From assembly GCA_024636985.1 (NCBI GenBank), contig JAGXFY010000053.1, positions 1 through 47,055 on the forward strand: a DNA stretch of 47,055 bases. The letters run 5' to 3'. Below the pieces are notes generated by a model. That model saw nothing but the letters and a program-made list of their open reading frames with translations. It had not been told where the DNA came from and did no database searches. A program made the translations under genes and the position numbers. Each line of letters opens with the position of its first letter. The stretch's first letter is position 1. This stretch comes from Petrocella sp024636985. GTDB taxonomy: Bacteria; Bacillota; Clostridia; Lachnospirales; Vallitaleaceae. This document shows, in pieces, positions 34,190-42,373 of this stretch.

Positions 34190-34368
34190 ACTCTCTCTCC
34201 TTTATCCTTTATAGAGCGCCATCTGGATGACACCCCTTCCTACATATGTTGAAGGAAGTGTTTCTAACTATAATAACAATTGGAGCCTTGGTTTTGTGAC
34301 ACTTTGTGTCCAAGTTTTTATCCAGATAATTTCCTTTTGTATATATTTCATTATACTTGGTTAAGATC

Positions 34369-35271
34369 TTAATTATTTAGTTGTATTGAATACCCTTCTG
34401 CAAAAGCACTTTCATTAAAAAAGTAAACCTGAAAATAGTCATCATTAATAATCTGTCTTTCTACGAGTGGCTTTCCCTCTTGATCAGTACTTATTTTTTC
34501 AAGCATCATATATTTTGTTTTATTACTTACTTCAATGCTACTTGGTACATCATGAGCGTAGATTTTCTCTGCGATGACCTGATTGTCAAGATCATCCATC
34601 TGCTTCAAAACATAATATTCCACTTCATCCATACCTTCGACATTAATCTTGACTTTAAAGCTTTCAGTGGATTCACTGTTACCTACCAAAACCGTGCGAT
34701 TCTCTGTTAAGAACATCGACATACTTCCTCCACCACCATTTTCACCCCCCATGGATACGCCTGAACCTGAAGTGAAATAGATCTCGCCTTCATACGTCAT
34801 ATATACCGGATTCAAAACAGCCATTATCACCGGCGCATTTTTAGCAAAAATTGTACCTTCTATTTCATTTCCTTCATCATTAACACTGATATGTACCAAG
34901 GACACCTGGTTACTGCTACCGACTCTGCTATAGATGACACCATCTTTTTCATAACTCGTATCTATAAATAAGACCCCTTCATAGCCTTCAAAAACTACAT
35001 CTTCAGGATTATTTTCGTCTATTGTTCCATATACTCTTCCTTTATACTTAGAATCCATAACGACTTCTCCACCCTGCATCAATTTGTTACTATTTTCAGA
35101 AACATAGGACTCAAAATCGAATAGATCAATATAATCTTCAGTTACAAAAACCCCAACGAGCTTATCCTCTTCCCTTGTATTACCTGCTTCTGCTACCGCT
35201 AATTGACATCCGGACAATATCACTGATATCATGGATATCATCACTAGACTGCCCATTATTTTCTTATGCAT
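34369..35271 (-). CDS. unknown lipoprotein of the DUF2975/YozG cluster
   Basis: A 300-residue predicted lipoprotein: basic start, hydrophobic stretch (MGSLVMISMISVILSGCQ) with lipobox Cys about residue 22, then a beta-rich body including GENGGGGSMSMF. Three ATGs compete near the start (35278-35280, 35275-35277, 35269-35271); the last has the best spacing from GGAGG. All overlap the 3' end of the YozG-like gene, so it is translationally coupled to it. No domain recognised. Confidence 0.65.
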   Translation of the reverse strand: MHKKIMGSLVMISMISVILSGCQLAVAEAGNTREEDKLVGVFVTEDYIDLFDFESYVSENSNKLMQGGEVVMDSKYKGRVYGTIDENNPEDVVFEGYEGVLFIDTSYEKDGVIYSRVGSSNQVSLVHISVNDEGNEIEGTIFAKNAPVIMAVLNPVYMTYEGEIYFTSGSGVSMGGENGGGGSMSMFLTENRTVLVGNSESTESFKVKINVEGMDEVEYYVLKQMDDLDNQVIAEKIYAHDVPSSIEVSNKTKYMMLEKISTDQEGKPLVERQIINDDYFQVYFFNESAFAEGYSIQLNN

Positions 35272-35494
35272 CCTCATCATCCTCCTCCATTCTGCCGTCA
35301 AATTTCAATATATCCCCTAATTCACAATCCAAATAAAAACAGATTTTATTCATTGTATTAAACCTTATGCCTTTTGCCTTGCCACTACGTAATATAGATA
35401 AGTTTGCCTCTGTAATGTTAATCAAAGAGCACAGTTCTTTTGATGTCATATTTTTTTCCTTCAATATTTCTGTTAAGTGCACCCTAATTGCCAT
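35264..35494 (-). CDS. YozG-like small XRE-family regulator
   Basis: A 76-residue helix-turn-helix protein: LTEILKEKNMTSKELCSLINITEANLSILRSGKAKGIRFNTMNKICFYLDCELGDILKF. This compact form is the YozG type that accompanies DUF2975 membrane proteins. It begins 9 bases after the DUF2975-like gene and overlaps the lipoprotein gene. It may bind the twin inverted repeats at the operon promoter; that is inference. Confidence 0.87.
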   Translation of the reverse strand: MAIRVHLTEILKEKNMTSKELCSLINITEANLSILRSGKAKGIRFNTMNKICFYLDCELGDILKFDGRMEEDDEDA

Positions 35495-35503
35495 ATCTGC
35501 CTC

Positions 35504-36472
35504 CTACACAAACAAATCCATTTCTTCTTTGATTTTTGAGCTGTGTGCAAAATACTTTGCAAGCAACATGGTCATGATGACAATTAAAATAGATGTAAGT
35601 GGTATATCAATATGATAATTACTGTGAATCAGCTTAGTACCTGCTATCAATTGCAGTAAATTTATAAAAATAGATGCAATCACCGTTACGATAATGGCTT
35701 GTCGACATTTATTTACGAGTTGAACGGCCTTATCCACAACGCTTTGGCTATATCTTTCAATCTTCAATGCCTGCACCAAGTCATAACCTGCTAAAATAAT
35801 GCTTACTTGATAAAATAACGGAATCATTTTAATGATAGATCTTAATAAAATAAAATAATGTGTAAGTGAAAAATCAATACCGGCCATAGTATTAGCCGCT
35901 TCAACCGCTTTCATTTCCCCCATAATATCAAATGGCAATGCAAAGGTTAATGCAAGTACTGAAATAACTGCGAATATAATAAGCATAGCTTCAAGGTCAA
36001 TGAGTAATCTATCTGTCTTCCCTGATTGAATTCTTCGAAGCAGACGCATAATTATATACCCTATTAACACAATGTAGACAACGCTTGAAACGCCTATTTT
36101 CCAAGAACCTTTTAGAGTGGAAGGTGCTAAGATACCTTCTGCAAAACCAGGGTTAATCATATAATACATACCAAAAAATAATAAAACACTTAGCAATAAA
36201 AGCAGTAAGTCCTCACTTTTTTGGATGCCTTTTCTTATTCTTGTACTTAGTAAAATGAGTGGCGCCAAACAAAACAACACATAAGCCATCCAAGCAATAA
36301 TATTGCCAAAGGGGCTATTTAATGACAGTATTCTAAGAAAATAACCCACTTGTACAAGTGGGAAAGAAATGATACTGTCGTAACCAATCGCTTGATCTTT
36401 CATCAGAAAAAAAGCCATGATACAAATAAATCCTTCTCCTATTAAGACACTAACCAATCTTTTCTTTTCCAT
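35504..36472 (-). CDS. DUF2975-like multi-pass membrane protein
   Basis: A 322-residue protein with about eight hydrophobic segments. The C-terminal half (about 200-322) ends with LLAKYFAHSSKIKEEMDLFV, typical of DUF2975 proteins, and the gene is followed by a YozG-type regulator, the usual partner. The N-terminal half is an extra membrane region, making it longer than simple DUF2975 members (about 160 residues). The ATG six bases after GGGAG is used; an ATG two codons earlier touches that site. Function unknown. Confidence 0.68.
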   Translation of the reverse strand: MEKKRLVSVLIGEGFICIMAFFLMKDQAIGYDSIISFPLVQVGYFLRILSLNSPFGNIIAWMAYVLFCLAPLILLSTRIRKGIQKSEDLLLLLLSVLLFFGMYYMINPGFAEGILAPSTLKGSWKIGVSSVVYIVLIGYIIMRLLRRIQSGKTDRLLIDLEAMLIIFAVISVLALTFALPFDIMGEMKAVEAANTMAGIDFSLTHYFILLRSIIKMIPLFYQVSIILAGYDLVQALKIERYSQSVVDKAVQLVNKCRQAIIVTVIASIFINLLQLIAGTKLIHSNYHIDIPLTSILIVIMTMLLAKYFAHSSKIKEEMDLFV

Positions 36473-36486
36473 ATCCATCTCCCTTT

Positions 36487-36505
36487 ATTATTGTTTTACA
36501 ATAAT
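36487..36505. promoter_or_regulatory. 19-bp inverted repeat, copy 1 (operator candidate)
   Basis: ATTATTGT-TTT-ACAATAAT, a perfect 8-bp-arm inverted repeat between the promoter start point and the DUF2975-like gene. A second copy differing at two central bases lies 42 bp away at 36529-36547. Confidence 0.65.
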
Positions 36506-36514
36506 CACAAGATT

Positions 36515-36543
36515 ATTATACCACCTAAATTATTGTTTATCAA
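36515..36543 (-). promoter_or_regulatory. promoter of the DUF2975-YozG operon
   Basis: Minus-strand -35 TTGATA (36538-36543) and -10 TATAAT (36515-36520), spacing 17. The -35 box is inside inverted repeat copy 2. Confidence 0.7.
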
Positions 36544-36547
36544 TAAT
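36529..36547. promoter_or_regulatory. 19-bp inverted repeat, copy 2 (operator candidate)
   Basis: ATTATTGTTTATCAATAAT covers the -35 box of the promoter. Seventeen of nineteen bases match copy 1; only two central bases differ. Confidence 0.65.
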
Positions 36548-36553
36548 TCCATT

Positions 36554-36588
36554 AAAAAAAACCAATACTTTAGAATCTATAAAGTATT
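36554..36588 (-). terminator. terminator after the MDR oxidoreductase gene
   Basis: Perfect 8-bp stem AATACTTT/AAAGTATT with a 9-base loop, followed on the minus strand by GG and eight T. Located about 30 bases past the stop codon. Confidence 0.75.
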
Positions 36589-36620
36589 GACCTTTTTCTT
36601 TGATTTTCTATAATATGGCT

Positions 36621-37601
36621 TTAATCTCTATTGACCCATATAACTATCTTACCACTAACATGACCTTTTTCCAGTTCGGATAGTCCTTTAGGGATATCTT
36701 CGAAGGGGATTTCTTTTTCTATCACAGGTCGAATTTCGTTTTTATCTACAAGGTTACCAATATAAGACAGATCTTTGCCATTTGCTCTTGCAAGAAGACC
36801 CTTAAATTTTTTGCCATTTTTACGGGATATCAATACTCCAAAAGCCGTAACAAAGATAATTTGTTTCATAGATTTGCCACCAATCATAATCAAACGGCCT
36901 TGAGGTTTTAATAACTTACTATAGGTTTCTATTTTATTATAGCCGTTAACAGCTATGATTAAATCATATTTATATTCAATATGATCAAGAGGTATTTTTG
37001 TGTAAACCACCACTTCATCAGCACCAAGATCTTTGGCTTGTTTTTCATTTTTTCCACTAATGACTGCTGTAACGTTTCCACCAAAATATTTTGCAATTTG
37101 AAGAACATAGCTCCCAACGCCGCCAGAGGCACCAACCACCAGTACGTCTTCACCAACTTTTAATTGTCCTATATTTCTAACACCTTGGAGTGCTGTTACA
37201 GCTGTTAATGGTAAAGCAGCCGCTTCTATATGAGTTAAGCTTTCTGGTTTTCTAGCCAGTAATGATGATTTTACACAGATATAATCTGAAAAGGCACCAA
37301 ATCCCGCATCAGCAACATCTCCCATGACGGCATCACCAACTTTAAAGTCTGTAATTCCCTGACCAAGTTCAACAATCCGACCTGAAAATTCACAACCTTT
37401 AATTTTGTTTTTAGGCCTGATCAGTCCAGTCATCATTCTCATTACAAAAGGCTTTCCTTTCAGAAGTCTCCAGTCTGGTGCGTTTAAAGCCGTAGCTTTT
37501 ACTTGAATTAAAACTTCGTCATTTTTAGGCGTTGGCATCTCTACTTCTATGACTTTTAAAACTTCTGCTGAACCATATTGCTCCTGAACAATTGCTTTCA
37601 T
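36621..37601 (-). CDS. zinc-independent MDR-family NAD(P)H oxidoreductase (quinone-reductase-like)
   Basis: A 326-residue medium-chain dehydrogenase/reductase. It has the GroES-like part (MKAIVQEQYGSAEVLKV, NAPDWRLLKGKP) and the NAD(P)-binding fold with VLVVGASGGVGSYVLQIAKYFG. Zinc-ligand cysteines of alcohol dehydrogenases are missing, pointing to the quinone oxidoreductase-like branch. The frame begins 14 codons earlier, but the ATG at 37599-37601 follows GGAGG by six bases. It is a single-gene unit with its own terminator. Confidence 0.9.
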   Translation of the reverse strand: MKAIVQEQYGSAEVLKVIEVEMPTPKNDEVLIQVKATALNAPDWRLLKGKPFVMRMMTGLIRPKNKIKGCEFSGRIVELGQGITDFKVGDAVMGDVADAGFGAFSDYICVKSSLLARKPESLTHIEAAALPLTAVTALQGVRNIGQLKVGEDVLVVGASGGVGSYVLQIAKYFGGNVTAVISGKNEKQAKDLGADEVVVYTKIPLDHIEYKYDLIIAVNGYNKIETYSKLLKPQGRLIMIGGKSMKQIIFVTAFGVLISRKNGKKFKGLLARANGKDLSYIGNLVDKNEIRPVIEKEIPFEDIPKGLSELEKGHVSGKIVIWVNRD

Positions 37602-37656
37602 TCTAAACCTCCTTCTATGGTTATTATAGAAAATACGTATCATTCAAACTCTAATT

Positions 37657-37966
37657 TTAGATTACATTAAATATAAAAAAAATCAAGAGGGTGATGGGAC
37701 TTAATGTACCTATGATGATGGCTACAAGTATCTGTCCTCTGACAAAACCACCAAGAACAACAACAATTTTTTTCTGTAATGGAAATACCCTTTTTTCCCC
37801 CATATCAGGAAGGGTCGCCAAAAGACTGTTTAATTCTGTGACCATCATAGGGAAGAAAGTATACCAGAAGACAGATGAGGATAAACAATGCAATTAATAG
37901 CATCTGTTCTAAAACACCACGATTTAAAGTGGATTCTATGATTTGACTCGGCCCATTCTCTTCCAT
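37657..37966 (-). pseudogene. relic of an AI-2E-family transporter
   Basis: Two overlapping frames together resemble the middle of an AI-2E (YdiK/PerM-type) permease: one reads LEQMLLIALFILICLLVYFLP then stops, the other continues with LPDMGEKRVFPLQKKI and VVVLGGFVRGQILVAIIIG, the latter close to the family block with GGxxRGQxLVAxIxG. A frameshift near 37810-37850 separates them, and the N- and C-terminal parts are missing. It is therefore a decayed fragment. Confidence 0.6.
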
Positions 37967-38084
37967 CCGTTATCATGCTCCTATTCTGTTTTAATCTATC
38001 AGTATTATTGTAGCATACAGTATGTACCCACAGCCATGGCATGAATGGCGTAATGCGTATGGTTCATATTACTATTAATCTACA

Positions 38085-38113
38085 TTGACCGATTCGGTCG
38101 ACCATGATATACT
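38085..38113 (+). promoter_or_regulatory. promoter of the TetR-ABC operon
   Basis: -35 TTGACC (38085-38090) and -10 TATACT (38108-38113), spacing 17. Two identical 14-bp operator copies overlap its -35 box and its start point. Confidence 0.7.
38088..38101. promoter_or_regulatory. TetR operator, copy 1
   Basis: ACCGATTCGGTCGA, containing the near-palindrome ACCGATTCGGT, overlaps the -35 box. An identical 14-bp copy lies 36 bases downstream. Confidence 0.7.
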
Positions 38114-38123
38114 TAGCATATAA

Positions 38124-38137
38124 ACCGATTCGGTCGA
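38124..38137. promoter_or_regulatory. TetR operator, copy 2
   Basis: Second identical copy of ACCGATTCGGTCGA, covering about +5 to +18 of the transcript. The pair suggests autoregulation by the TetR protein encoded directly downstream. Confidence 0.7.
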
Positions 38138-38158
38138 AGCGATTGCGAGGTGATGTAA

Positions 38159-38770
38159 ATGGAGAATTTTTTATCTCTAACTGATGATAAGCAAAAAACT
38201 ATAAGGAATGCAGCACTGAAATTATTCGGTGGATATGGATACAAAATGGCTTCTATTAAAGATATTGCTGACGAAGCCGGTATTTCAAAATCCATGATAT
38301 TCCACTATTTCGGTACAAAAAAAGATCTTTACCTCTATCTTGTCGACTACTGTTCAAAGATTCTAAAAGGTCCCTTAATGCATTACGATGATCTCCCAAC
38401 AGATTACTTCGAGAGAATAAAGGTGGCAACAAAAAAGCAGATGGCGTTGTTAAAGGAGGAGCCCTTCTTTATGGTCTTTCTACCTACAATGCTTTCAGAA
38501 AAGGACCCTGATGTTGCAAAAGAGCTTCAGATCTATAGGGAGTATGCCGCTTCTTTTCAAAAAGACTATGCCTTTAAGGGAGTTGATCTTTCAAAATTCA
38601 AGGATGATGTTGATCCGATAATTGTGTTAAGGATGATGGTGTGGATGGCTGAAGGCTTTTCCAAAAAAATTTCTCAGGATAATGAGGATTCTTACCAGAG
38701 ATATGTGGATGAATTTACAGAGACTGTTGAACTGCTTCGGAAAAATCTGTATAAGGAGGTGTATTTATGA
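38159..38770 (+). CDS. TetR/AcrR-family regulator
   Basis: A 203-residue regulator with the N-terminal TetR helix-turn-helix (KQKTIRNAALKLFGGYGYKMASIKDIADEAGISKSMIFHYFGTKKDLYLYL) and an all-helical ligand domain. GAGGTG precedes the ATG by six bases. The gene is first in an operon with an ABC transporter and overlaps the ATPase gene by four bases, so it probably represses the exporter until a ligand binds. Twin operators lie at its promoter. Confidence 0.93.
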   Translation: MENFLSLTDDKQKTIRNAALKLFGGYGYKMASIKDIADEAGISKSMIFHYFGTKKDLYLYLVDYCSKILKGPLMHYDDLPTDYFERIKVATKKQMALLKEEPFFMVFLPTMLSEKDPDVAKELQIYREYAASFQKDYAFKGVDLSKFKDDVDPIIVLRMMVWMAEGFSKKISQDNEDSYQRYVDEFTETVELLRKNLYKEVYL

Positions 38771-39648
38771 AGGAAACAATAATTGAAATCAAGAATCTGA
38801 AGAAATATTATGGCAAGCAAAGAGGTATCGAGGATGTAAGCTTTTCTGTACTGGAAGGAGATATATTCGGCTTTATCGGTCCAAACGGAGCGGGCAAGTC
38901 CACAACTATCAGGACGCTCCTCGCACTCCTTAAGCCCACATCAGGAAGTGCAACAATTTTCGGCAAGGATTGTGTTGAGCATGCCTCCGACATTGCTGGA
39001 GATATCGGGTATCTTTCCGGAGAATCTTGCTATTACGAGAATATGAAGGTGAAGGAATTCCTAAGTTATTGTGCCGAGTTATATGGAAAAAAGAACAGCT
39101 CAAGATTCGAGGAGCTTGCCAAAAGACTTCAGCTTGACCTGAACCGTAAAATCGAGGACCTCTCCATGGGTAACAAAAAAAAGGTTGGAATTGTGTCAGC
39201 ACTTCTTCACTCCCCTAAACTTCTTATTCTGGATGAACCAACTAGCGGTCTGGATCCATTGATACAGCAAATCTTCTTTGATATCCTGAGAGAGGAAAAT
39301 CAAAAAGGGACAACCATACTTTTCTCCTCTCATGTTCTAAGCGAAGTCCAAAAGCTCTGTGACAAGGTTGTAATTATCAAAGAAGGTGAAATTATTGATA
39401 CCCAGAGTATAATCGAACTAAGAAGGAACGGCTACAAAAAAGTGTCCCTTATCACAGAAAACCCTGTGGACAAGGGAGAACTGGATTTTGATGGCATTGC
39501 CGACATCAATATAACAGATACCTCAGCTTCTTTTATCTATGTGGGTCCAATAACAAACCTTCTTAATAAAATTACCACTTTCCAAGTCAGAGATGTGTTC
39601 ATTGAAGAGCCTACACTGGAGGAAATCTTCCTCCACTACTACCATTAG
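38767..39648 (+). CDS. ABC exporter ATP-binding protein
   Basis: A 293-residue ATPase of the ABC-2 drug/bacteriocin exporter type. Walker A GPNGAGKST, signature DLSMGNKKKVGI (LSMGN in place of LSGGQ), Walker B LLILDEPTSGLDP and the switch His (SSHVLSE) are present. The C-terminal 70 residues form the regulatory extension of this subfamily. It works with the two following permeases. Confidence 0.93.
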   Translation: MKETIIEIKNLKKYYGKQRGIEDVSFSVLEGDIFGFIGPNGAGKSTTIRTLLALLKPTSGSATIFGKDCVEHASDIAGDIGYLSGESCYYENMKVKEFLSYCAELYGKKNSSRFEELAKRLQLDLNRKIEDLSMGNKKKVGIVSALLHSPKLLILDEPTSGLDPLIQQIFFDILREENQKGTTILFSSHVLSEVQKLCDKVVIIKEGEIIDTQSIIELRRNGYKKVSLITENPVDKGELDFDGIADINITDTSASFIYVGPITNLLNKITTFQVRDVFIEEPTLEEIFLHYYH

Positions 39649-39660
39649 GAGGTTAAGTCT

Positions 39661-40467
39661 ATGGTTGTTTTTAAATATGAATTAAGGCAAATGAAAAATA
39701 TTATGATTGTATGGAGTGTAGTAATTGCTACCTTAGCATTTGTATTGATCCCTGTATTCACAGATATCGGAAAAAGTGTTGGTGACAATCCCCAGGAGCT
39801 CGGTCAGATGATTTCAGAAAATCAGTTTCTTCAAGCTGTGGGTATGAGTGCACAATTTCTTTCTGAACCCATTGGAATGTTCGGCTTTGTGAATGCTTGG
39901 TTTTTTACACTTGCAACTTCAGTTTTATCCTTGCATGTGGGTTTATTAGTAAATACCAAAGATTTTACAGGCAAATCTGCTGATTTTATTTACACCAAGC
40001 CCTTTAATCGGGGCAAGATATTCCTGTCAAAGCTTCTTGCAGCTTCAGTAACCGTGTTTACAGTTGGGGTTGTATATTTTATTGCTTCTTATGCGACCCT
40101 TAGAATAAATCTGCCAGAGGGATTTGATATGTGGATGTTTTTACTTCTTACATTTTCTCTTATTATGCTTCAGGCCATATACCTTGCCCTAGGGATTTTT
40201 GTGGGCGTTATATGGCCAAGAAACAGAAGACCTCTGCTGTTGTCAGTGACAGTTGTTTTTATTACTGTTGTGATAGGAACTTTTGCCGCAACCATAAATC
40301 TTGACTGGCTGTTGTTCCTTGCTCCTCCCAAATTCTTCGGTGGATCCGTAATAGCAAGTTTAGGTGGGTACGATATGAGATTTGTATACTGGCTATTTTT
40401 CCTTGTAATAGCTTTTATTTCTTCGGGATATTTCATTTTCAGAAAAAAAGATCTTATAACCGTATAA
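39661..40467 (+). CDS. ABC-2-type permease subunit 1
   Basis: A 268-residue protein with six membrane segments, starting MVVFKYELRQMKN after AGGAGG. The cytosolic-loop motif DFTGKSADFIYTKPFNRGKIFLSKLLAA recurs in the next gene (NYADFIYTKPYNRKIIFLSK), so the two permeases are paralogues that likely form a heterodimer. Substrate is unknown. Confidence 0.88.
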   Translation: MVVFKYELRQMKNIMIVWSVVIATLAFVLIPVFTDIGKSVGDNPQELGQMISENQFLQAVGMSAQFLSEPIGMFGFVNAWFFTLATSVLSLHVGLLVNTKDFTGKSADFIYTKPFNRGKIFLSKLLAASVTVFTVGVVYFIASYATLRINLPEGFDMWMFLLLTFSLIMLQAIYLALGIFVGVIWPRNRRPLLLSVTVVFITVVIGTFAATINLDWLLFLAPPKFFGGSVIASLGGYDMRFVYWLFFLVIAFISSGYFIFRKKDLITV

Positions 40468-40482
40468 AAGGAGATGGATAAA

Positions 40483-41280
40483 TTGAAATCAATAATTTTA
40501 AAAGAGCTTAAACTTCAAAGAAAGCTTCTTATAATTTGGTCCTTAATTCTTTACCTTACAGCTGTCTTTGGCGGAATTGAGTTTAAGGGTCTTCATAACC
40601 AGATGGATATGTTAGAACGCACTGTTGCAGATTTCCCAATAATCGTAAAGGTCCTCTTTGGCATTAATGCATTCCCAATAAGTACACCTCTTGGAGGTTA
40701 TGCCAGCATGTTCTACTGGTACCAGCTGGTGTTATTTGCTTTGGCAGTCTACATCGGATTCTATATTATTTCAAGGGATGAAAAAGAAAATTATGCTGAT
40801 TTTATTTACACTAAGCCTTATAACCGGAAGATAATATTTCTCTCTAAGGGTGTCGTGGTGCTTATAATCAATGTCGTCCTAGCTATAATAACGGCTGTAG
40901 GAACAATTATATTCCTAGTTCCGTTCCTAACCGATGGACAGAGCTTATTGCCACATATCGTCACATCAACAATTGGCATTTTTCTTACACAAATGATTTT
41001 CTCGGCTGTTGGAATGCTCTTTGGCTCCATAACCAAACATTATAATAAAGGAATGTTTGCCGGTTTTCTAGTTCTAATTGTCACCTACATTATTTCCTAT
41101 ACAATAGAGTATGCAGGTAATCTAAATCACCTTAACTTTTTATCACCTGTAAGATATTTTAATCTTGCTGATCTTGCAGTAAGAGGACTTAGTCCTATTT
41201 ATCTTGCTCTTACAGTTGCTCTTATTACTCTGTTGATAGGCGCAGCAATTAAGGGACTTGATAAAAAGGATCTAATTTAA
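40483..41280 (+). CDS. ABC-2-type permease subunit 2
   Basis: A 265-residue membrane protein, paralogue of the preceding permease with the same ADFIYTKPYNRK motif and six membrane segments. The longest frame starts at ATG 40474, but that codon abuts AAGGAG with no spacer; the TTG at 40483-40485 has nine bases of spacing and gives MKSIILKELKLQRKLL, which aligns with the start of the sister permease. Confidence 0.85.
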   Translation: MKSIILKELKLQRKLLIIWSLILYLTAVFGGIEFKGLHNQMDMLERTVADFPIIVKVLFGINAFPISTPLGGYASMFYWYQLVLFALAVYIGFYIISRDEKENYADFIYTKPYNRKIIFLSKGVVVLIINVVLAIITAVGTIIFLVPFLTDGQSLLPHIVTSTIGIFLTQMIFSAVGMLFGSITKHYNKGMFAGFLVLIVTYIISYTIEYAGNLNHLNFLSPVRYFNLADLAVRGLSPIYLALTVALITLLIGAAIKGLDKKDLI

Positions 41281-41374
41281 CCCCAGTCCATACGCTTTGT
41301 TTCCATAACTCTTTAATTTGGTATTGATGGAAATCTTATAACTAGATTTAAATTCTATATTCGATCCTAAAAGA

Positions 41375-41659
41375 TTAATTCCTGTTTTTTGATTCTAAAA
41401 GTACAGGCGCTATGTTTAGTACAATAGATATAATCGTCAGAACCCATAACGCCATTTCCATAGTAGGCACAACATCTAATAAAGCTGAAATATCTTCCAC
41501 TTTTACCCATGTGGATACAAGGCTATATTCTGCACAAAGTGTTAATGCTGTAAATGACAATCCTATAGCCATAGCAAGTTTATAGTCTTTACCTGTTTTA
41601 TACATATATAAGTTTGTACCAGTTGCTAGTATCGCAATAATTCCTAATATTATCCACAT
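41375..41659 (-). CDS. small three-helix membrane protein
   Basis: A 94-residue protein: MWIILGIIAILATGTNLYMY, LAMAIGLSFTALTLCAEY and MALWVLTIISIVLNIAPVLLE are three membrane segments. The start is set at the ATG seven bases after GGAGG; the frame extends 37 codons further upstream without a good ribosome binding site. No family is recognised. Confidence 0.7.
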   Translation of the reverse strand: MWIILGIIAILATGTNLYMYKTGKDYKLAMAIGLSFTALTLCAEYSLVSTWVKVEDISALLDVVPTMEMALWVLTIISIVLNIAPVLLESKNRN

Positions 41660-41851
41660 AATTAAACCTCCATTAATTGCGCTAATGATATAGTCAAATA
41701 AAATCGTGTTTCTGTTGCAAAAAGCTTTGCTCGTACTCACAATACCTCGACCGATATAATGAACTTTCATCTTATTATATCACAACACTATGTAGTATAT
41801 ATTTGTCAAAATATTCAACAGTATTTTATTACATCAAAATATCTACACATC

Positions 41852-41882
41852 AAAAAGAAGCTCACAAACTTAAGAGCTTCTT
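41852..41882 (-). terminator. terminator after arr
   Basis: AAGAAGCTC and GAGCTTCTT form a 9-bp stem with a 10-base loop, followed on the minus strand by TTT. It lies 50 bases past the arr stop codon. Confidence 0.75.
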
Positions 41883-41931
41883 TCTCTAACCATTATATAA
41901 TATTTATTTCTTAGTCCATTTTGATTCAGGT

Positions 41932-42348
41932 TTAATCATATATAATGGCTTTGCCTTGTTTTCGTAACTTTTCTAAAGCTAGAAGCATATTATTTATTTC
42001 TTCATCGGAATGTCTATCCCATGACCCTAATTCAGCAATTATTTTCAAAGGAGACTTTGACCGATATGAGCGTGTAGGGTTACCGGGATATCTTTTGTCC
42101 GTTAAGTTTGGATCATTTTCAAAATCACCTACTGGTTCTACAATATAAATTCTTTCCTTAGATCTAGATGTTGCCAATTCAGCACCCCATTTAGCAGCTT
42201 CTAATGTTGCTGTAAAATAGATATAGTTGGATTTCTTGTCTTGGTAATTTGATAAATGTTGTGGTTCTAACAAATCTCCAATTTTAAATTCTGCTTTAGT
42301 ACCATGAAAAAAAGGGCCGTTATCTAATATATCCAGCTTGTCATTCAT
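41932..42348 (-). CDS. arr: rifamycin ADP-ribosyltransferase (Arr)
   Basis: A 138-residue protein of normal Arr length. Nearly every family block is present: GPFFHGTKAEFKIGDLLEP (His15), YIYFTATLEAAKWGAELA (Tyr near 43), RIYIVEPVGDFENDPNLTDKRYPGNPTRSYRS (Asp near 80) and a C-terminal helix. Arr transfers ADP-ribose from NAD to the 23-hydroxyl of rifamycins and inactivates them. The catalytic His, Tyr and Asp appear intact. The gene is flanked by gene relics, suggesting an accessory region. Activity was not tested, and a natural housekeeping role is possible. Confidence 0.92.
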   Translation of the reverse strand: MNDKLDILDNGPFFHGTKAEFKIGDLLEPQHLSNYQDKKSNYIYFTATLEAAKWGAELATSRSKERIYIVEPVGDFENDPNLTDKRYPGNPTRSYRSKSPLKIIAELGSWDRHSDEEINNMLLALEKLRKQGKAIIYD

Positions 42349-42373
42349 ATATTCACCTCATATATCGTTATAT

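Noticed and set aside
34230..34320. Hairpins CTTCCT/AGGAAG and GACAC/GTGTC upstream of the 302-residue exported protein gene
   Set aside because: No T-run in the direction of transcription and no matching promoter pair; could be an operator but support is too weak.
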